Counted from the stretch's first letter, positions 1 through 8,904 are shown. The stretch: 64,000 nt of DNA from Nostoc sp. KVJ3 (GCF_026127265.1 NZ_WWFG01000002.1:2976001-3040000), one strand, 5' to 3'. Program-made: numbers and translations. Notes: generated by a model not told the origin, from the letters alone.

Positions 1-1
1 G

Positions 2-253
2 AACGAAGGCAAATTACCTTCCTTTTCCATCCCTGTCGTTGATACAACTGGTGCAGGGGATAGCTTTTTAGCAGGATTTATCCACCAACTGAGTCATTAC
101 GGTATCCACAGCTTGCGGGATGCCGAAACCGCAAAACGCATCGTCACTTATGCTAGTGCTGTTGGGGCACTGACTACCATTAAACCAGGTGCGATCGCTT
201 CTCAACCAACAGTTGCCGAAGTTGAAGCTTTTCTAGCCTCACATCAACTCTAG
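2..253 (+). CDS. PfkB-family carbohydrate kinase (fructokinase-like), C-terminal part only
   Basis: The reading frame is open from the window edge and ends at TAG 251-253, so only about 83 C-terminal residues are seen. They contain VDTTGAGDSF, the PfkB/ribokinase signature 2. In this family its GAGD segment forms the anion hole and the Asp is the catalytic base that deprotonates the sugar hydroxyl. The enzyme would phosphorylate a sugar such as fructose with ATP in the cytosol. The tail (AVGALTTIKPGAI) is typical of bacterial fructokinases. Substrate specificity cannot be read from this fragment. The start lies outside the window. Confidence 0.85.
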   Translation, partial: NEGKLPSFSIPVVDTTGAGDSFLAGFIHQLSHYGIHSLRDAETAKRIVTYASAVGALTTIKPGAIASQPTVAEVEAFLASHQL

Positions 254-352
254 AAACTCGCACAGCTAACGGGGATATCAGCCTTGAATAGCCGATATCC
301 CTGGTTAGAAAATGAACGAATTCAGATAAATTTGCCTTTCTTGCTAAAATGA

Positions 353-754
353 ATGAAAGATGTTGTTAATTTGAAGCCAACTATGCAGTCTATTCAGCCT
401 TTAACTGATATTGAGAATTGGAAGGTTTCCGGTACAGAGCAGAAGATGCAATTTTCTGGTGTCCAGTTTCTGATGAATTTTTTGGGACAAAAGACTGCTG
501 TGTTGATTGACTTAAAACAATATGGCGAACTCTGGGCTGCTATGGAAGAAGAAAATGATATACCTCTAACTGTACAGTTTTTGGTAGATGAGCAAGGGGA
601 TAAAACTTCTGTGCTGCTTGATTTTGAGGAACATAGTGAAATTTGGGAAGATATTTATTACAACTTAATTTCTAGTTTTAGAGTTGATGAAGCGAAAATA
701 CCACTTGCTGAAGTAAAAAAGTCACTCATTGAGCAAGGTAAGTTGAGTGCATGA
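353..754 (+). CDS. putative antitoxin of a RelE/ParE-type module
   Basis: This is an acidic 133-residue protein of no family that I recognise with certainty. Its stop codon (752-754) overlaps by 8 bases the GTG start of a RelE-like toxin reading frame, which is the usual antitoxin-toxin order. The N-terminal half holds two similar beta-rich stretches (GQKTAVLIDLKQYGELW and GDKTSVLLDFEEHSEIW), an internal duplication. The C-terminal part (RVDEAKIPLAEVKKSLIEQGKLSA) resembles the helical toxin-binding tail of cyanobacterial antitoxins. An alternative start is Met11 at 383. The antitoxin role is inferred from position and length. The partner toxin is frameshifted, so the module may no longer be active. 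Confidence 0.6.
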   Translation: MKDVVNLKPTMQSIQPLTDIENWKVSGTEQKMQFSGVQFLMNFLGQKTAVLIDLKQYGELWAAMEEENDIPLTVQFLVDEQGDKTSVLLDFEEHSEIWEDIYYNLISSFRVDEAKIPLAEVKKSLIEQGKLSA

Positions 755-1006
755 TTATCAAGTTGTCTTTTCCCGTTCTGCTCAAAAAGAACTTGAAGCC
801 CTAACAATTGAGGCGATTAGTCGAATTACTTCCAAGATTGAGGATCTGACGCTTGAGCCGCGCCCAGACGGTTGTAAAAAGTTGAAGGGACAGTCGAATC
901 GCTGGCAATCAGAGTCGGAGATTATCGCGTGATTTACAGTATTGAAGATGATAGCCGTGTGGTTGAAATAATTATGGTTTGTCATCGTAGTCAAGCATAT
1001 AGGTAA
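747..1006 (+). pseudogene. RelE/ParE-family mRNA interferase toxin, frameshifted
   Basis: The first 55 or so codons (GTG 747) encode a RelE-type toxin N-terminus (YQVVFSRSAQKELEAL, then GCKKLKGQSNRW). Just after QSNRW, near 905-910, the frame is lost by one base and stops at 930-932. The next frame from 911 continues perfectly as RVGDYRVIYSIEDDSRVVEI and MVCHRSQAYR, ending at TAA 1004-1006. Those are the expected catalytic beta-strand (RVGDYRVIY) and C-terminal His-Arg of the RelE family. A single missing base explains everything. The protein would otherwise be about 86 residues and cleave mRNA at the ribosome. It is either a recent pseudogene or a sequencing error. Confidence 0.8.
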
Positions 1007-1158
1007 ACTAACTTGATGCGATCGCCTTTGATGTTGGCGCGTAACCCTACAAGGATGTTGCAGAGAAGCCGTCGCTATCCAATAATCAAAATAGGCGATC
1101 ACACCATCACTACATTTTTTAACTTGACAGGCTAGTACTTGAGTTGGTCTTTACTTGG

Positions 1159-1818
1159 CTACCACAGAGTATTAACAGTTACAAACTCATAACCTTGTTG
1201 TAGCAATTGCGGAATCAGAATTTTAATTGTGGCAGCAACATCTTGTCCACCGCAAGCACCATCATGTAAAACAATTAGCGAACCATTTTTGACTTGTTGC
1301 ATAATTCGTTGTACCACGGTGGTTACACCTGGACACACCCAGTCTTCTGGTACAACACTCCACATAACTGGGCGGTAATTCCATTGAGAAAATAATTTTA
1401 AAGTAGCAGGTGTAAAGAAACCATTGGGGGGGCGGACATCTCGCACTTGTTCTGGTTGCAGGTTGCAAGCATTATAAATGACAGTTTGAGTTTTTTCTAA
1501 ACTATCTTTCAATTCATTTGGGGAAAGTAGAGGAAAAGAGCGGTGATCGTAGCCATGCAATCCGATCCAGTGGCCGCGATCGCAAACAGCTTTTGCAATG
1601 GCTGGTGAACGGTTGACGCAAACACCCAACCAAAAAAAACTCGCTGTAATATTGTAGCGATCTAATACTGCTAAAACTTCGGGTGTGTATTGAGGATGGG
1701 GCCCATCATCAAATGTAAGTGCGATCGCTTTAGTGTGGGGATTTCCACCCCAAAGGCAATTGGGAAAACTCGGCTGGAGAATGCGGTAGAAAATTGGGAA
1801 CAGGGGAGCTAGCTGCAT
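1159..1818 (-). CDS. polysaccharide deacetylase (NodB domain, CE4)
   Basis: This 219-residue protein consists almost entirely of a NodB/CE4 domain. Visible motifs are TFDDGP at residues 35-40 (catalytic base and metal Asp), HGYDH at 88-92 (metal-binding HxxxH), RPPNG at 129-133 and LHDG at 184-187. Such enzymes remove acetyl groups from N-acetylglucosamine in chitin-like polymers, peptidoglycan or exopolysaccharide in a metal-dependent reaction. No convincing signal peptide is seen, although the first 15 residues are hydrophobic. It stands alone between the broken toxin and the RnfD-like gene. A second deacetylase lies at 27509-28345. The substrate is unknown. Confidence 0.88.
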   Translation of the reverse strand: MQLAPLFPIFYRILQPSFPNCLWGGNPHTKAIALTFDDGPHPQYTPEVLAVLDRYNITASFFWLGVCVNRSPAIAKAVCDRGHWIGLHGYDHRSFPLLSPNELKDSLEKTQTVIYNACNLQPEQVRDVRPPNGFFTPATLKLFSQWNYRPVMWSVVPEDWVCPGVTTVVQRIMQQVKNGSLIVLHDGACGGQDVAATIKILIPQLLQQGYEFVTVNTLW

Positions 1819-2047
1819 TTTGCGTTCTTCTGCGCTGACAAATTTTTGTCGGTGTTATTTGTGAAACTGCGATGTCTGCGACGGGCTATTTGATATCGCT
1901 TCTGACAATGAACCATAAGTCCTTAAATGGTAATCTACATCTGGTAAGTCAGTCTTTGTAACAAAATCTGTAACAGCATTACTATTTGAGCTAGCACTCG
2001 TCTAGATTGATGAGAAATCTACGGATAATCCCGGAATTTAAGGATTA

Positions 2048-2878
2048 ATGTTACTCAAAGATATACGAGATTATCAAATTCTCTTTCTTGGCTTGTTCCT
2101 AGTCTTAGGAATCGGTACAAGAGATTGGACGCTGCGACCAGAGTTAATTGGGGTAGCGATCGCCACAAGTCTTGTTACCCAATGGATATTGTCATGGGTA
2201 ACAGGCAAAGAACAAATGGCAAATCTTCGCAGTGCTTTAATTACCTCTTTGGGACTAAGCCTATTGTTGCGGGCTGATTGCTGGACAACTATGGCAATAG
2301 CCGCAGTAATTGCGATCGCTAGCAAGTTTCTCTTCCAAATCGGTGATAAGCATTTCTTTAATCCCACCAATTTTGGTATCATATCTGCCTTGATTTTGAC
2401 CCCTGATGCTTGGGTTTCACCGGGACAATGGGGTGAAGAGTGGTGGTATGGGTTATTATTTGCCGGCACTGGCGGCATGATTTTGCAGCGCGTTGGTCGG
2501 TGGGACACCACAGCAGCCTTTTTGGGTTCCTACTCCTTGCTAGAGGCGATTCGCAATCTCTGGCTGGGTTGGACTTGGGATGTTTACTGGCATCGATTGA
2601 TGAGTGGGTCTTTGCTGCTGTTTGCCCTATTTATGATTACAGATCCGCGATCGATTCCCAATTCCCGAATTGGGCGTGTAGTTTGGGCAATCTGCATCGC
2701 CGGATTAACTTTTATCCTGCGAAATTATTTCTTTATTTCCACAGCAGTTTTCTGGGCACTGTTTGCCCTTGCACCATTGACCATCTTGTTGGATGTTCTG
2801 TGGTTAGCTCCGAGGTTTTCTTGGCAAGAAGCAGAAACACGTGTAGAGACGTTGCAATGCAACATCTCTCAACATTAA
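2048..2878 (+). CDS. RnfD/NqrB-family integral membrane protein
   Basis: This 276-residue protein has about eight hydrophobic segments and the RnfD/NqrB hallmarks HFFNPTNFG (about residues 99-107) and FMITDPRSIP. RnfD and NqrB are membrane subunits of ion-pumping ferredoxin- or NADH-linked complexes and carry covalent FMN on a Thr in an SGAT-type motif. I do not see that motif here, and the protein is shorter than RnfD (about 350 residues). No other rnf or nqr subunits are nearby. It is followed after 17 bases by a DUF2330 gene, so the two probably form an operon. The last dozen residues are encoded by a dispersed palindromic repeat (near 2841-2872). Its role is probably not classic Rnf electron transport. 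Confidence 0.72.
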   Translation: MLLKDIRDYQILFLGLFLVLGIGTRDWTLRPELIGVAIATSLVTQWILSWVTGKEQMANLRSALITSLGLSLLLRADCWTTMAIAAVIAIASKFLFQIGDKHFFNPTNFGIISALILTPDAWVSPGQWGEEWWYGLLFAGTGGMILQRVGRWDTTAAFLGSYSLLEAIRNLWLGWTWDVYWHRLMSGSLLLFALFMITDPRSIPNSRIGRVVWAICIAGLTFILRNYFFISTAVFWALFALAPLTILLDVLWLAPRFSWQEAETRVETLQCNISQH

Positions 2879-2895
2879 AAAAGTAGAGGTATAAA

Positions 2896-4272
2896 ATGAA
2901 GTTTTTTCGACTTTTAATGCCATTATTGTTGTCAATTGTAGCTTTTTTGTGCTTTGCACCAGCAGCTTGGGCATTTTGTGGATTTTATGTAGCCAAAGCT
3001 GATACAAAACTATATAACAAAGCTTCTCAGGTAGTGATGGCGCGGGATGGCGATCGCACCGTCCTCACAATGGCAAACGACTTTCAAGGCCAAGTCAAGG
3101 ATTTTGCAATGGTAGTACCAGTGCCAACGGTGCTGCAAAAAGAGCAAGTTCGCATCACCGAAACTAAGATTATCGAACGCTTAGATGCCTTTAGTGCGCC
3201 GCGATTGGTAGAATATTTCGATCCAGATCCTTGTGCCCCAATAGGTAATACCGATTGGATGGATGCAGCACCAGCGCCAGCCACAGCGAGAAGTGAGGCG
3301 GGGAGTGCAAGGCGCGATCGCAGTTTGGGTGTAACAGTCGAAGCACGTTTCAACGTCGGTGAATACGACATCCTCATCCTCAGCGCTAAAGAATCTGGCG
3401 GACTAGAAACTTGGCTCAAACGCAATGGCTACAAAATCCCTAGAGGTGCGAAAGAGTTACTAAAGCCCTATATTCGCTCCTCAATGAAATTCTTTGTTGC
3501 CAAAGTTAACTTAGATAAATTCGAGAAATCTGGCTATCAGTTTCTTCGTCCGCTCCAAATTTCCTACGAGTCACCCAAGTTCATGCTGCCAATTCGTTTG
3601 GGTATGATCAATGCCACGACAGAACAGGATTTGATTGTCTACATTCTTTCACCCCAAGGACAAGCAGAAATCACTAATTACCGGACAGTAAAAATCCCCT
3701 CAGATGCCAACGTTCCCTTGTTTGTCAAAGATAAATTTGGTGAATTTTACAAATCGATGTTTCAAACTGTCTACACCAAAGAAGACAGAAAAGTTGGTTT
3801 TTTGGAATACGCTTGGGATATGAGTAGCTGCGATCCTTGTTCTGCCGAGCCTCTAACCCAAGAAGAACTCAAACAAGCAGGTGTATTTTGGCTAGATGAT
3901 AATTCTGGAAGTAATGCGCCAGTATCCCCAAGCTTTCGTCGTTCTTTTCCTAGAAGTAGTGTCTTTATCTCTCGGTTGCATGTCCGCTACACCCGCGACA
4001 AATTCCCTGAAGACCTGATATTTCAACAAACTGCTAACAGTGAATCTTTCCAAGGGCGTTATGTTTTGCAACATCCGTTCCAAGGAGAATTTAAATGTCA
4101 GGCGGGTAGAGAATATAAACGCTCTTTGCCCAAGCGTTTTGAACAAGAGGCGCAAACTCTTGCTAAATTAACCAACTGGAATATCCAAGACATTCGTAAC
4201 AAAATGAAACTGAGTGTTAGTAATCTGACATATTCCTGGTGGGAAAATTTATTTTCTTGGCTGGGATATTGA
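2896..4272 (+). CDS. DUF2330 domain-containing secreted or membrane-anchored protein
   Basis: The 458-residue product begins with a signal peptide (hydrophobic residues 5-24, probable cleavage after AWA) directly followed by FCGFYVAKAD, the start of the DUF2330 region. DUF2330 proteins are exported and have no established activity. The mature part keeps conserved cysteines (CGFY, DPCAP, SSCDPCSAE), suggesting disulfides or metal binding in the periplasm. The C-terminus ends in an aromatic stretch (YSWWENLFSWLGY). The gene follows the RnfD-like gene by 17 bases with the same orientation. That pairing suggests a shared function at the cytoplasmic membrane, which is inference. Confidence 0.8.
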   Translation: MKFFRLLMPLLLSIVAFLCFAPAAWAFCGFYVAKADTKLYNKASQVVMARDGDRTVLTMANDFQGQVKDFAMVVPVPTVLQKEQVRITETKIIERLDAFSAPRLVEYFDPDPCAPIGNTDWMDAAPAPATARSEAGSARRDRSLGVTVEARFNVGEYDILILSAKESGGLETWLKRNGYKIPRGAKELLKPYIRSSMKFFVAKVNLDKFEKSGYQFLRPLQISYESPKFMLPIRLGMINATTEQDLIVYILSPQGQAEITNYRTVKIPSDANVPLFVKDKFGEFYKSMFQTVYTKEDRKVGFLEYAWDMSSCDPCSAEPLTQEELKQAGVFWLDDNSGSNAPVSPSFRRSFPRSSVFISRLHVRYTRDKFPEDLIFQQTANSESFQGRYVLQHPFQGEFKCQAGREYKRSLPKRFEQEAQTLAKLTNWNIQDIRNKMKLSVSNLTYSWWENLFSWLGY

Positions 4273-4360
4273 GACGAGGGAGGGGGGAGATGAGGGACAA
4301 GGGGGAATTATTAAACAAAATCTCTCCGTCTCCCCCCTCTTCCTTGTCTCCCTTGTCTCT
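4271..4360. repeat. purine-rich inverted repeat downstream of the DUF2330 gene
   Basis: A GAGGGAG-type purine-rich stretch (4271-4305) is followed by its pyrimidine-rich near-complement (4322-4358). The transcript could form a long hairpin just after the stop codon, so it may act as a terminator. Similar sequence lies at 7675-7738. Confidence 0.55.
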
Positions 4361-4458
4361 TCTTAATACCCAATGCCCAACATCTTGACAAAAGGTATTT
4401 TTTAGGGCGTTGTTATACGCAATACTAAGATATTCTTGCTTTCTGCCCTAAGATTGTC

Positions 4459-5109
4459 ATGGTTCAATTCGATGAACAGCTACGCCGCTTAGTTACCGAA
4501 GCCTGTGGACACCCACCTGGAAGCCCTCAGCGTCAGAAGCTGCTCACGCAAATTATTCGCTTGACAGCAAATAGACTGTGGAGGGAAAGTACTCCCTACT
4601 ATCAAGATGCACTACAACAAACTTGGTTGTATTTCTGCCGCAATGTTTGTGAAGGTTTAACAGGTCAAATCTATGACCCCACCTATGGCAGTGTGATCAC
4701 CTGGCTGAATGCTTACCTAAAACGGAGACTACAAGACTTTTACATTAACCAAAGCCGGGAACAAGCCACAACAGTTTCCCTTCGGGTTCGTCAGTCTACA
4801 TCAGGTGGAACCAGTGAAACAATTGACCCTGTAGATAACCTCCCTGCTGCTCCGCAACCACCTTCCATTCTGGAAGATTTGGAGATATGGGCTAAGACCG
4901 ATTCTGAAGGAGAACTACGTCGTACTTACATTAAAGGGCGGCCAGATGTGAATTGTCAGGTGTTAATTCTCAAACGCCTACCCCCGGAAGTTAGCTGGAG
5001 AGAATTATCTGAGGAATTTGAGTTATCAATTCCGACATTAAGCAGTTTTTATCAGCGCCAGTGTCTAACACGTTTGCGTAAATTCGCTGAATCGGAGGGA
5101 TTGTTTTAA
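4459..5109 (+). CDS. sigma-70 family RNA polymerase sigma factor (cyanobacterial, ECF-like size)
   Basis: The 216-residue protein has a region-2-like helix set (YYQDALQQTWLYFCRNV, then VITWLNAYLKRRLQDFYI) and a C-terminal region-4 helix-turn-helix (WRELSEEFELSIPTLSSFYQRQCLTRLRKFAE). The linker is proline/serine rich. It would direct RNA polymerase to a limited set of promoters. Cyanobacterial genomes carry several such short factors, often annotated simply as sigma-70 family. No anti-sigma gene is adjacent. Target genes cannot be deduced. Confidence 0.75.
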   Translation: MVQFDEQLRRLVTEACGHPPGSPQRQKLLTQIIRLTANRLWRESTPYYQDALQQTWLYFCRNVCEGLTGQIYDPTYGSVITWLNAYLKRRLQDFYINQSREQATTVSLRVRQSTSGGTSETIDPVDNLPAAPQPPSILEDLEIWAKTDSEGELRRTYIKGRPDVNCQVLILKRLPPEVSWRELSEEFELSIPTLSSFYQRQCLTRLRKFAESEGLF

Positions 5110-5266
5110 ACTGGGAATTTGAGATATGCAAAATTTTATGTCTCTATCCCCAAAGTCAATGCGATCGCACATATCTAGAGTCAGTCTGGAGAAATCCTAC
5201 TTAAAATAATAACTACAGACAATACTCCACTGATTTGCGATCGCAATTAGCTAATCAAGTGTCCTT

Positions 5267-6163
5267 CTACTTCGTTACCTCTGCTGGTGCTTTGTTTGCC
5301 TCATTAGATGAAGCTGATTCTGTCTTCTCTGATTGCGTCTCACTCGTTTGTTGCAATTGGTTGAGATGAATATTATTCACTTGAACAATAAAGTATTCTA
5401 ATGCTTGACTTGCTTTTTGTTGCTGTTGAGTTTCGTCAGACACATCATAGCAACGATAAGGTTGAGTCACTCCCAAGATAAATTTCTCTTGTTCAGCTTC
5501 TAACAATTCAACGGCTGTGTTAGCAGCAAGGGAATTCTTCTGGAAAGGAAAAGAGGTAACTATACTAGCAACTATAGAAGCAATAGCTGGGCAGAGTACA
5601 GGGAGCCACTTCAGCCAAGCTTGTCCTGCTTCTAACTTGTCTACCAAAACTAAAATTGGTGTGACTCCTGATAAAATAACCGTCGCAATTTGCAAGCTAT
5701 AGTAAAGGTTCCTTGATACAGCCCTGATTTTTTTATAATCATCAATTAAGTCTTGGCTATACTGTAAAGCTTTACCTCTTGTTAGAGTCAGCGTCTCTTT
5801 ATCCCAAGAATTTGGATTGGTCAATAGATAACTATAGAGTTCAGCTTTTTTGGTGAGTTCTGACTGATAAGCGGCCTTCTTATAGTTCTGGAAAACTTGT
5901 CTATTGATGAGCAACAAAAAAAACAAAAAAGTTAAAGATACTGCCCCAGAAACTACAACTGTTTTATCATCTGAAAGAAAAATAATAAAAAGTCCAGAAG
6001 AAACAAAGGCTGCAAGCAATAAATACTCAATTACCTTCAAGTTAAAGAACTTTTTTTCATCTAATGTCGAGGACAAATTTTCAATCCCGCCGGAAATCTT
6101 ACTTTGGTTTCTTTGATTACTTTGGTTTCTTTGATCGAGATTAATTAATTCAGAAGTAGTCAT
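5267..6163 (-). CDS. DUF4231 domain-containing membrane protein
   Basis: This 298-residue protein has a hydrophobic hairpin near residues 47-90 and a second pair of membrane segments near 150-205, separated by a helical region (KALQYSQDLIDDYKKIRAVSRNLYYSLQ). This arrangement is that of DUF4231 and SLATT-like proteins. Related SLATT proteins are predicted membrane effectors near nucleotide-signalling systems. No such partner gene is visible here, so function is unknown. The N-terminus has short QRNQ repeats and the C-terminal 45 residues are polar and Ser/Glu-rich. It is divergent from the HcyBio gene. Confidence 0.72.
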   Translation of the reverse strand: MTTSELINLDQRNQSNQRNQSKISGGIENLSSTLDEKKFFNLKVIEYLLLAAFVSSGLFIIFLSDDKTVVVSGAVSLTFLFFLLLINRQVFQNYKKAAYQSELTKKAELYSYLLTNPNSWDKETLTLTRGKALQYSQDLIDDYKKIRAVSRNLYYSLQIATVILSGVTPILVLVDKLEAGQAWLKWLPVLCPAIASIVASIVTSFPFQKNSLAANTAVELLEAEQEKFILGVTQPYRCYDVSDETQQQQKASQALEYFIVQVNNIHLNQLQQTSETQSEKTESASSNEANKAPAEVTK

Positions 6164-6502
6164 TGCCTCTTACTCAATTAGTGAACGGGTGAAGTGTAGC
6201 AATAAAAATTCAATCGTAACCATACATACATTTGATTGACAATACAAATTCCGATCTCTAGTAATTTTACGCAGTTGCAAGAATATTTATACACAATTAT
6301 TATACTTACTCCAAAAAGTATATGATTTGGACTTTGCAATAGTTAAATTATTTTTTGGTTGAATTTTAACCCTATCTGGGATTGTTAAGTTGTCGCGTAG
6401 AGATTGACGACAACTATTTCCACAATAAATTATGCAAGAGTCTGTGATTTATCAAGATATCCTTCAAAAAGGAAAACAGCAGAAAGCACTAGCACTGATA
6501 AA
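6164..6502. other. AT-rich divergent intergenic region
   Basis: The gap separates the DUF4231 gene (minus) from the HcyBio gene (plus). It is AT-rich and should hold both promoters, but I could not assign boxes with confidence. The frame of the downstream gene stays open upstream to a TTG at 6404. That extension lacks a convincing ribosome binding site. Confidence 0.4.
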
Positions 6503-7672
6503 ATGCGAACAATTGCAGAAATTAACGAGAAAATCAGCCGCCAACGTGCGGTAGTGTTGACAACTGAAGAGTTAAAAGCACGAGTTATAGAAATCGGTGT
6601 TACTAAAGCTGCTAAAGAAGTTGATGTAATTACCACTGGTACTTTTGAGCCGATGGAATCAAGTGGTGCAATTATCAATCTGGGACACACCGATCCACCG
6701 ATAAAAATTCGCCGTTGCTGGTTAGATGGCGTGCCAGCATATTCTGGTTTTGGGGCAGTAGATTTATATTTGGGTGCAAGTTGTGCTGTAGAGACGACAG
6801 ACGGAGAAGAAATCCGAGAACGTGGCGGGGGTCATGTCATAGAAGATTTGATCGCTGGTAAATCTATACATGTAAAAGCGCAAGGACAAGTAACAGATTG
6901 TTACCCCAGAGCAAGTTTTGAAACTACAGTTACCAAGGAAACGATTAATCAGTTTTATTTATTCAACCCGCGCAATCTTTATCAAAATTTTATTGTTGGT
7001 GTCAATGGTGGCGATCGCCCCCTCTTCACCTATTTGGGCCCTTTACAACCGCGTCTGGGGAATGCCGTTTACTCTAATCCCGGTGCTATTTCCCCTTTAC
7101 TCAACGATCCCGATTTGCAACTCGTTGGTATCGGAACTCGAATTTTTTTAGGTGGTGGTATTGGTTATGTCGCCTGGGAAGGCACTCAGCACTTCCCTTT
7201 ACAAAAACGTTTAGCTAATCGGACACCAATTGGGCCTTCTGCCACTTTAGCTTTAATTGGTGATGCCAAGCAAATGGATGCTCATTGGGTGCGGGGTTGT
7301 TACTTCAAAAGTTATGGCCCTTCATTGATGTTAGGCGTTGGTGTCCCACTCCCTGTTTTAAATGAACAAGTAATTGAACACTGTGCCGTTCAGGATAAAG
7401 ACTTAGTAGCCCCAATAGTGGATTTTTCTATTCCCCGGCGCGTTCGTCCTACCTTTGGTTTGGTGAGTTACGCGCAACTAAAATCTGGGAGGATCACTAT
7501 TGAGGGCAAAGCGGTACGCTCTGCCCCCTTAGCGAGTTTGTTTTTTTCTAGGCAAGTTGCCCTAGAGTTGAAAAAGTGGATCGAAGCAGGGACATTTACC
7601 CTTACAGAACCAGTTTCTCCAATTCCGATGGAGCGATCTTTCCTGCCCCAAGACCGTCGGACGGATTTTTAA
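6503..7672 (+). CDS. homocysteine biosynthesis protein, HcyBio (DUF39) family
   Basis: The ATG at 6503 gives 389 residues starting MRTIAEINEKI, the usual start in this family. The frame is open further upstream to TTG 6404. The body carries family features including GTFEPMESSGAIINLGHTDPPIKIR, GFGAVDLYLGAS and GTRIFLGGGIGYVAWEGTQH. Family members are implicated in making homocysteine from aspartate semialdehyde and a sulfur source in anaerobes, and cyanobacterial copies exist without their usual ferredoxin partner. None is encoded next door, so the exact reaction here is uncertain. The gene converges on the following minus-strand gene. Confidence 0.82.
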   Translation: MRTIAEINEKISRQRAVVLTTEELKARVIEIGVTKAAKEVDVITTGTFEPMESSGAIINLGHTDPPIKIRRCWLDGVPAYSGFGAVDLYLGASCAVETTDGEEIRERGGGHVIEDLIAGKSIHVKAQGQVTDCYPRASFETTVTKETINQFYLFNPRNLYQNFIVGVNGGDRPLFTYLGPLQPRLGNAVYSNPGAISPLLNDPDLQLVGIGTRIFLGGGIGYVAWEGTQHFPLQKRLANRTPIGPSATLALIGDAKQMDAHWVRGCYFKSYGPSLMLGVGVPLPVLNEQVIEHCAVQDKDLVAPIVDFSIPRRVRPTFGLVSYAQLKSGRITIEGKAVRSAPLASLFFSRQVALELKKWIEAGTFTLTEPVSPIPMERSFLPQDRRTDF

Positions 7673-7674
7673 GA

Positions 7675-7738
7675 AGATGAGGGGGATGAGGGAGAATTTA
7701 CTCCCATATCTCCCCCTTCTCCCTCATCTCCCCCTCCT
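7675..7738. terminator. purine/pyrimidine inverted repeat between convergent genes
   Basis: A GATGAGGG-rich arm (7676-7697) faces a CCCTCATC-rich arm (7718-7738). The hairpin lies between two convergent stop codons and can serve as a bidirectional terminator. It is related in composition to the 4271-4360 repeat. Confidence 0.5.
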
Positions 7739-8773
7739 TTATTCTTGAGTCGGTTTTGGTCGCTTGATAATAGGCTTAGGAGTGGGCGTTTTTGGTATAG
7801 GTTTTGACACCACAGAGGTATCGCCACCTGCCCCTGTTTTCTTGATGGGGCGTGGAGTTTCGCCACTGCGTCTGGGGGGGAATGGTTTTCTACCACCAGC
7901 ACCAATACCACCGCCACCACCAGCACGAGGGCCACCTCTGAATGGTGGTTTGCGTTTTTTGGGCAAGTCAGCGATCGCTTCAGCTTTTTCTACTATCAAA
8001 ACATCAGCTTCTCGCTTGGCTTGGAAGTCCCAGAACTTTCCTACCGCTTTGGTGGTCAAGACACCCCGCAATTTCAACTTGAAATATTTGGGTTTGTCAG
8101 TTGGTTTGCGTGCAGCCTGTCTAATTTTGACTACTAAGCTCTTAGCGTCAAAAGACTGGTATACTACCTCACCACGAACAGAAAAACCACCATCGGTAAC
8201 TTCTGATGAGGGAATCGCGGGAATTGTACTTAATTCAGAATTTTCGGATAAGCCATCATCGGGTGTCTGTGACTCTTGCAACTCTAAATCTGACTCATCC
8301 TCATCTGTTGAGTTTTTAGCCAGATTTTCTGGCTCCCAAACTCCGACGATTTGGATGTGCAAGGTGTCATTTTCTTGTCTTGTCCGTGGATATACTACCC
8401 ACAAGTGTTCTTTTTCTAAGTCTAGATGATTCTTGACTAAGCTCATAATCCGGCCTAGGAGGACGGCATTGAGTTCTACACCATCTGTAGTTAGCAGCGT
8501 ACCTTGAGTAAATTGTTCGCTGCTCGCATGATAGCGACCCCGGACTAATCCGATCGCTCGGTACTGCATCGGTTCGCTGGGAGGCGGAATCGGTTGCTGT
8601 CGATTGGCTAAGTTACCATTTGAGTCAGTCTCGCTGGGGTTGACAGGCAAATTTTCAACTTTAGAGGACTTAGCTGCTATGTGAACATTAGCGGCTGCCC
8701 CTATGTTAGTTGGGCTTTGGTTAGAGGCAGAAGAATTGGAAGATTCAGGCAACGGCATCAGGTCGGAATTCAT
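7739..8773 (-). CDS. cyanobacterial conserved hypothetical protein with basic Gly/Pro-rich tail
   Basis: I place the start at ATG 8773 because AAGGAG stands 8 bases upstream. The frame itself is open to 8899. The 344-residue product has a Ser/Asn/Pro-rich N-terminus, a central folded part (YRAIGLVRGRYHASSEQFTQGTLLTTDGVELNAVLL; HIQIVGVWEPE), and a second block (RGEVVYQSFDAKSLVVKIRQ; KYFKLKLRGVL). It ends in an RGG-like, Lys/Arg/Pro-rich disordered tail (RKPPFRGGPRAGGGG). The tail suggests nucleic-acid or ribosome binding, but this is inference. I do not recognise a named domain. Confidence 0.6.
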   Translation of the reverse strand: MNSDLMPLPESSNSSASNQSPTNIGAAANVHIAAKSSKVENLPVNPSETDSNGNLANRQQPIPPPSEPMQYRAIGLVRGRYHASSEQFTQGTLLTTDGVELNAVLLGRIMSLVKNHLDLEKEHLWVVYPRTRQENDTLHIQIVGVWEPENLAKNSTDEDESDLELQESQTPDDGLSENSELSTIPAIPSSEVTDGGFSVRGEVVYQSFDAKSLVVKIRQAARKPTDKPKYFKLKLRGVLTTKAVGKFWDFQAKREADVLIVEKAEAIADLPKKRKPPFRGGPRAGGGGGIGAGGRKPFPPRRSGETPRPIKKTGAGGDTSVVSKPIPKTPTPKPIIKRPKPTQE

Positions 8774-8904
8774 AAAAACTCCTTGCGGCGGAGACACATC
8801 CCATTGTGGGATTTTATAAAGGTAGCTGAAAAGAGCATTTGTGCGACTGATGAAAGTATATTTGCTTTTCACAAAGTCACACCAGGGTACTCCATACAAT
8901 CTTA

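Noticed and set aside
782..1102. Minus-strand 106-codon frame
   Set aside because: It lies opposite the frameshifted RelE gene and has no ribosome binding site or family-like composition.
7764..8429. Plus-strand 221-codon frame
   Set aside because: It is the antisense shadow of the Gly/Pro-rich gene on the minus strand.
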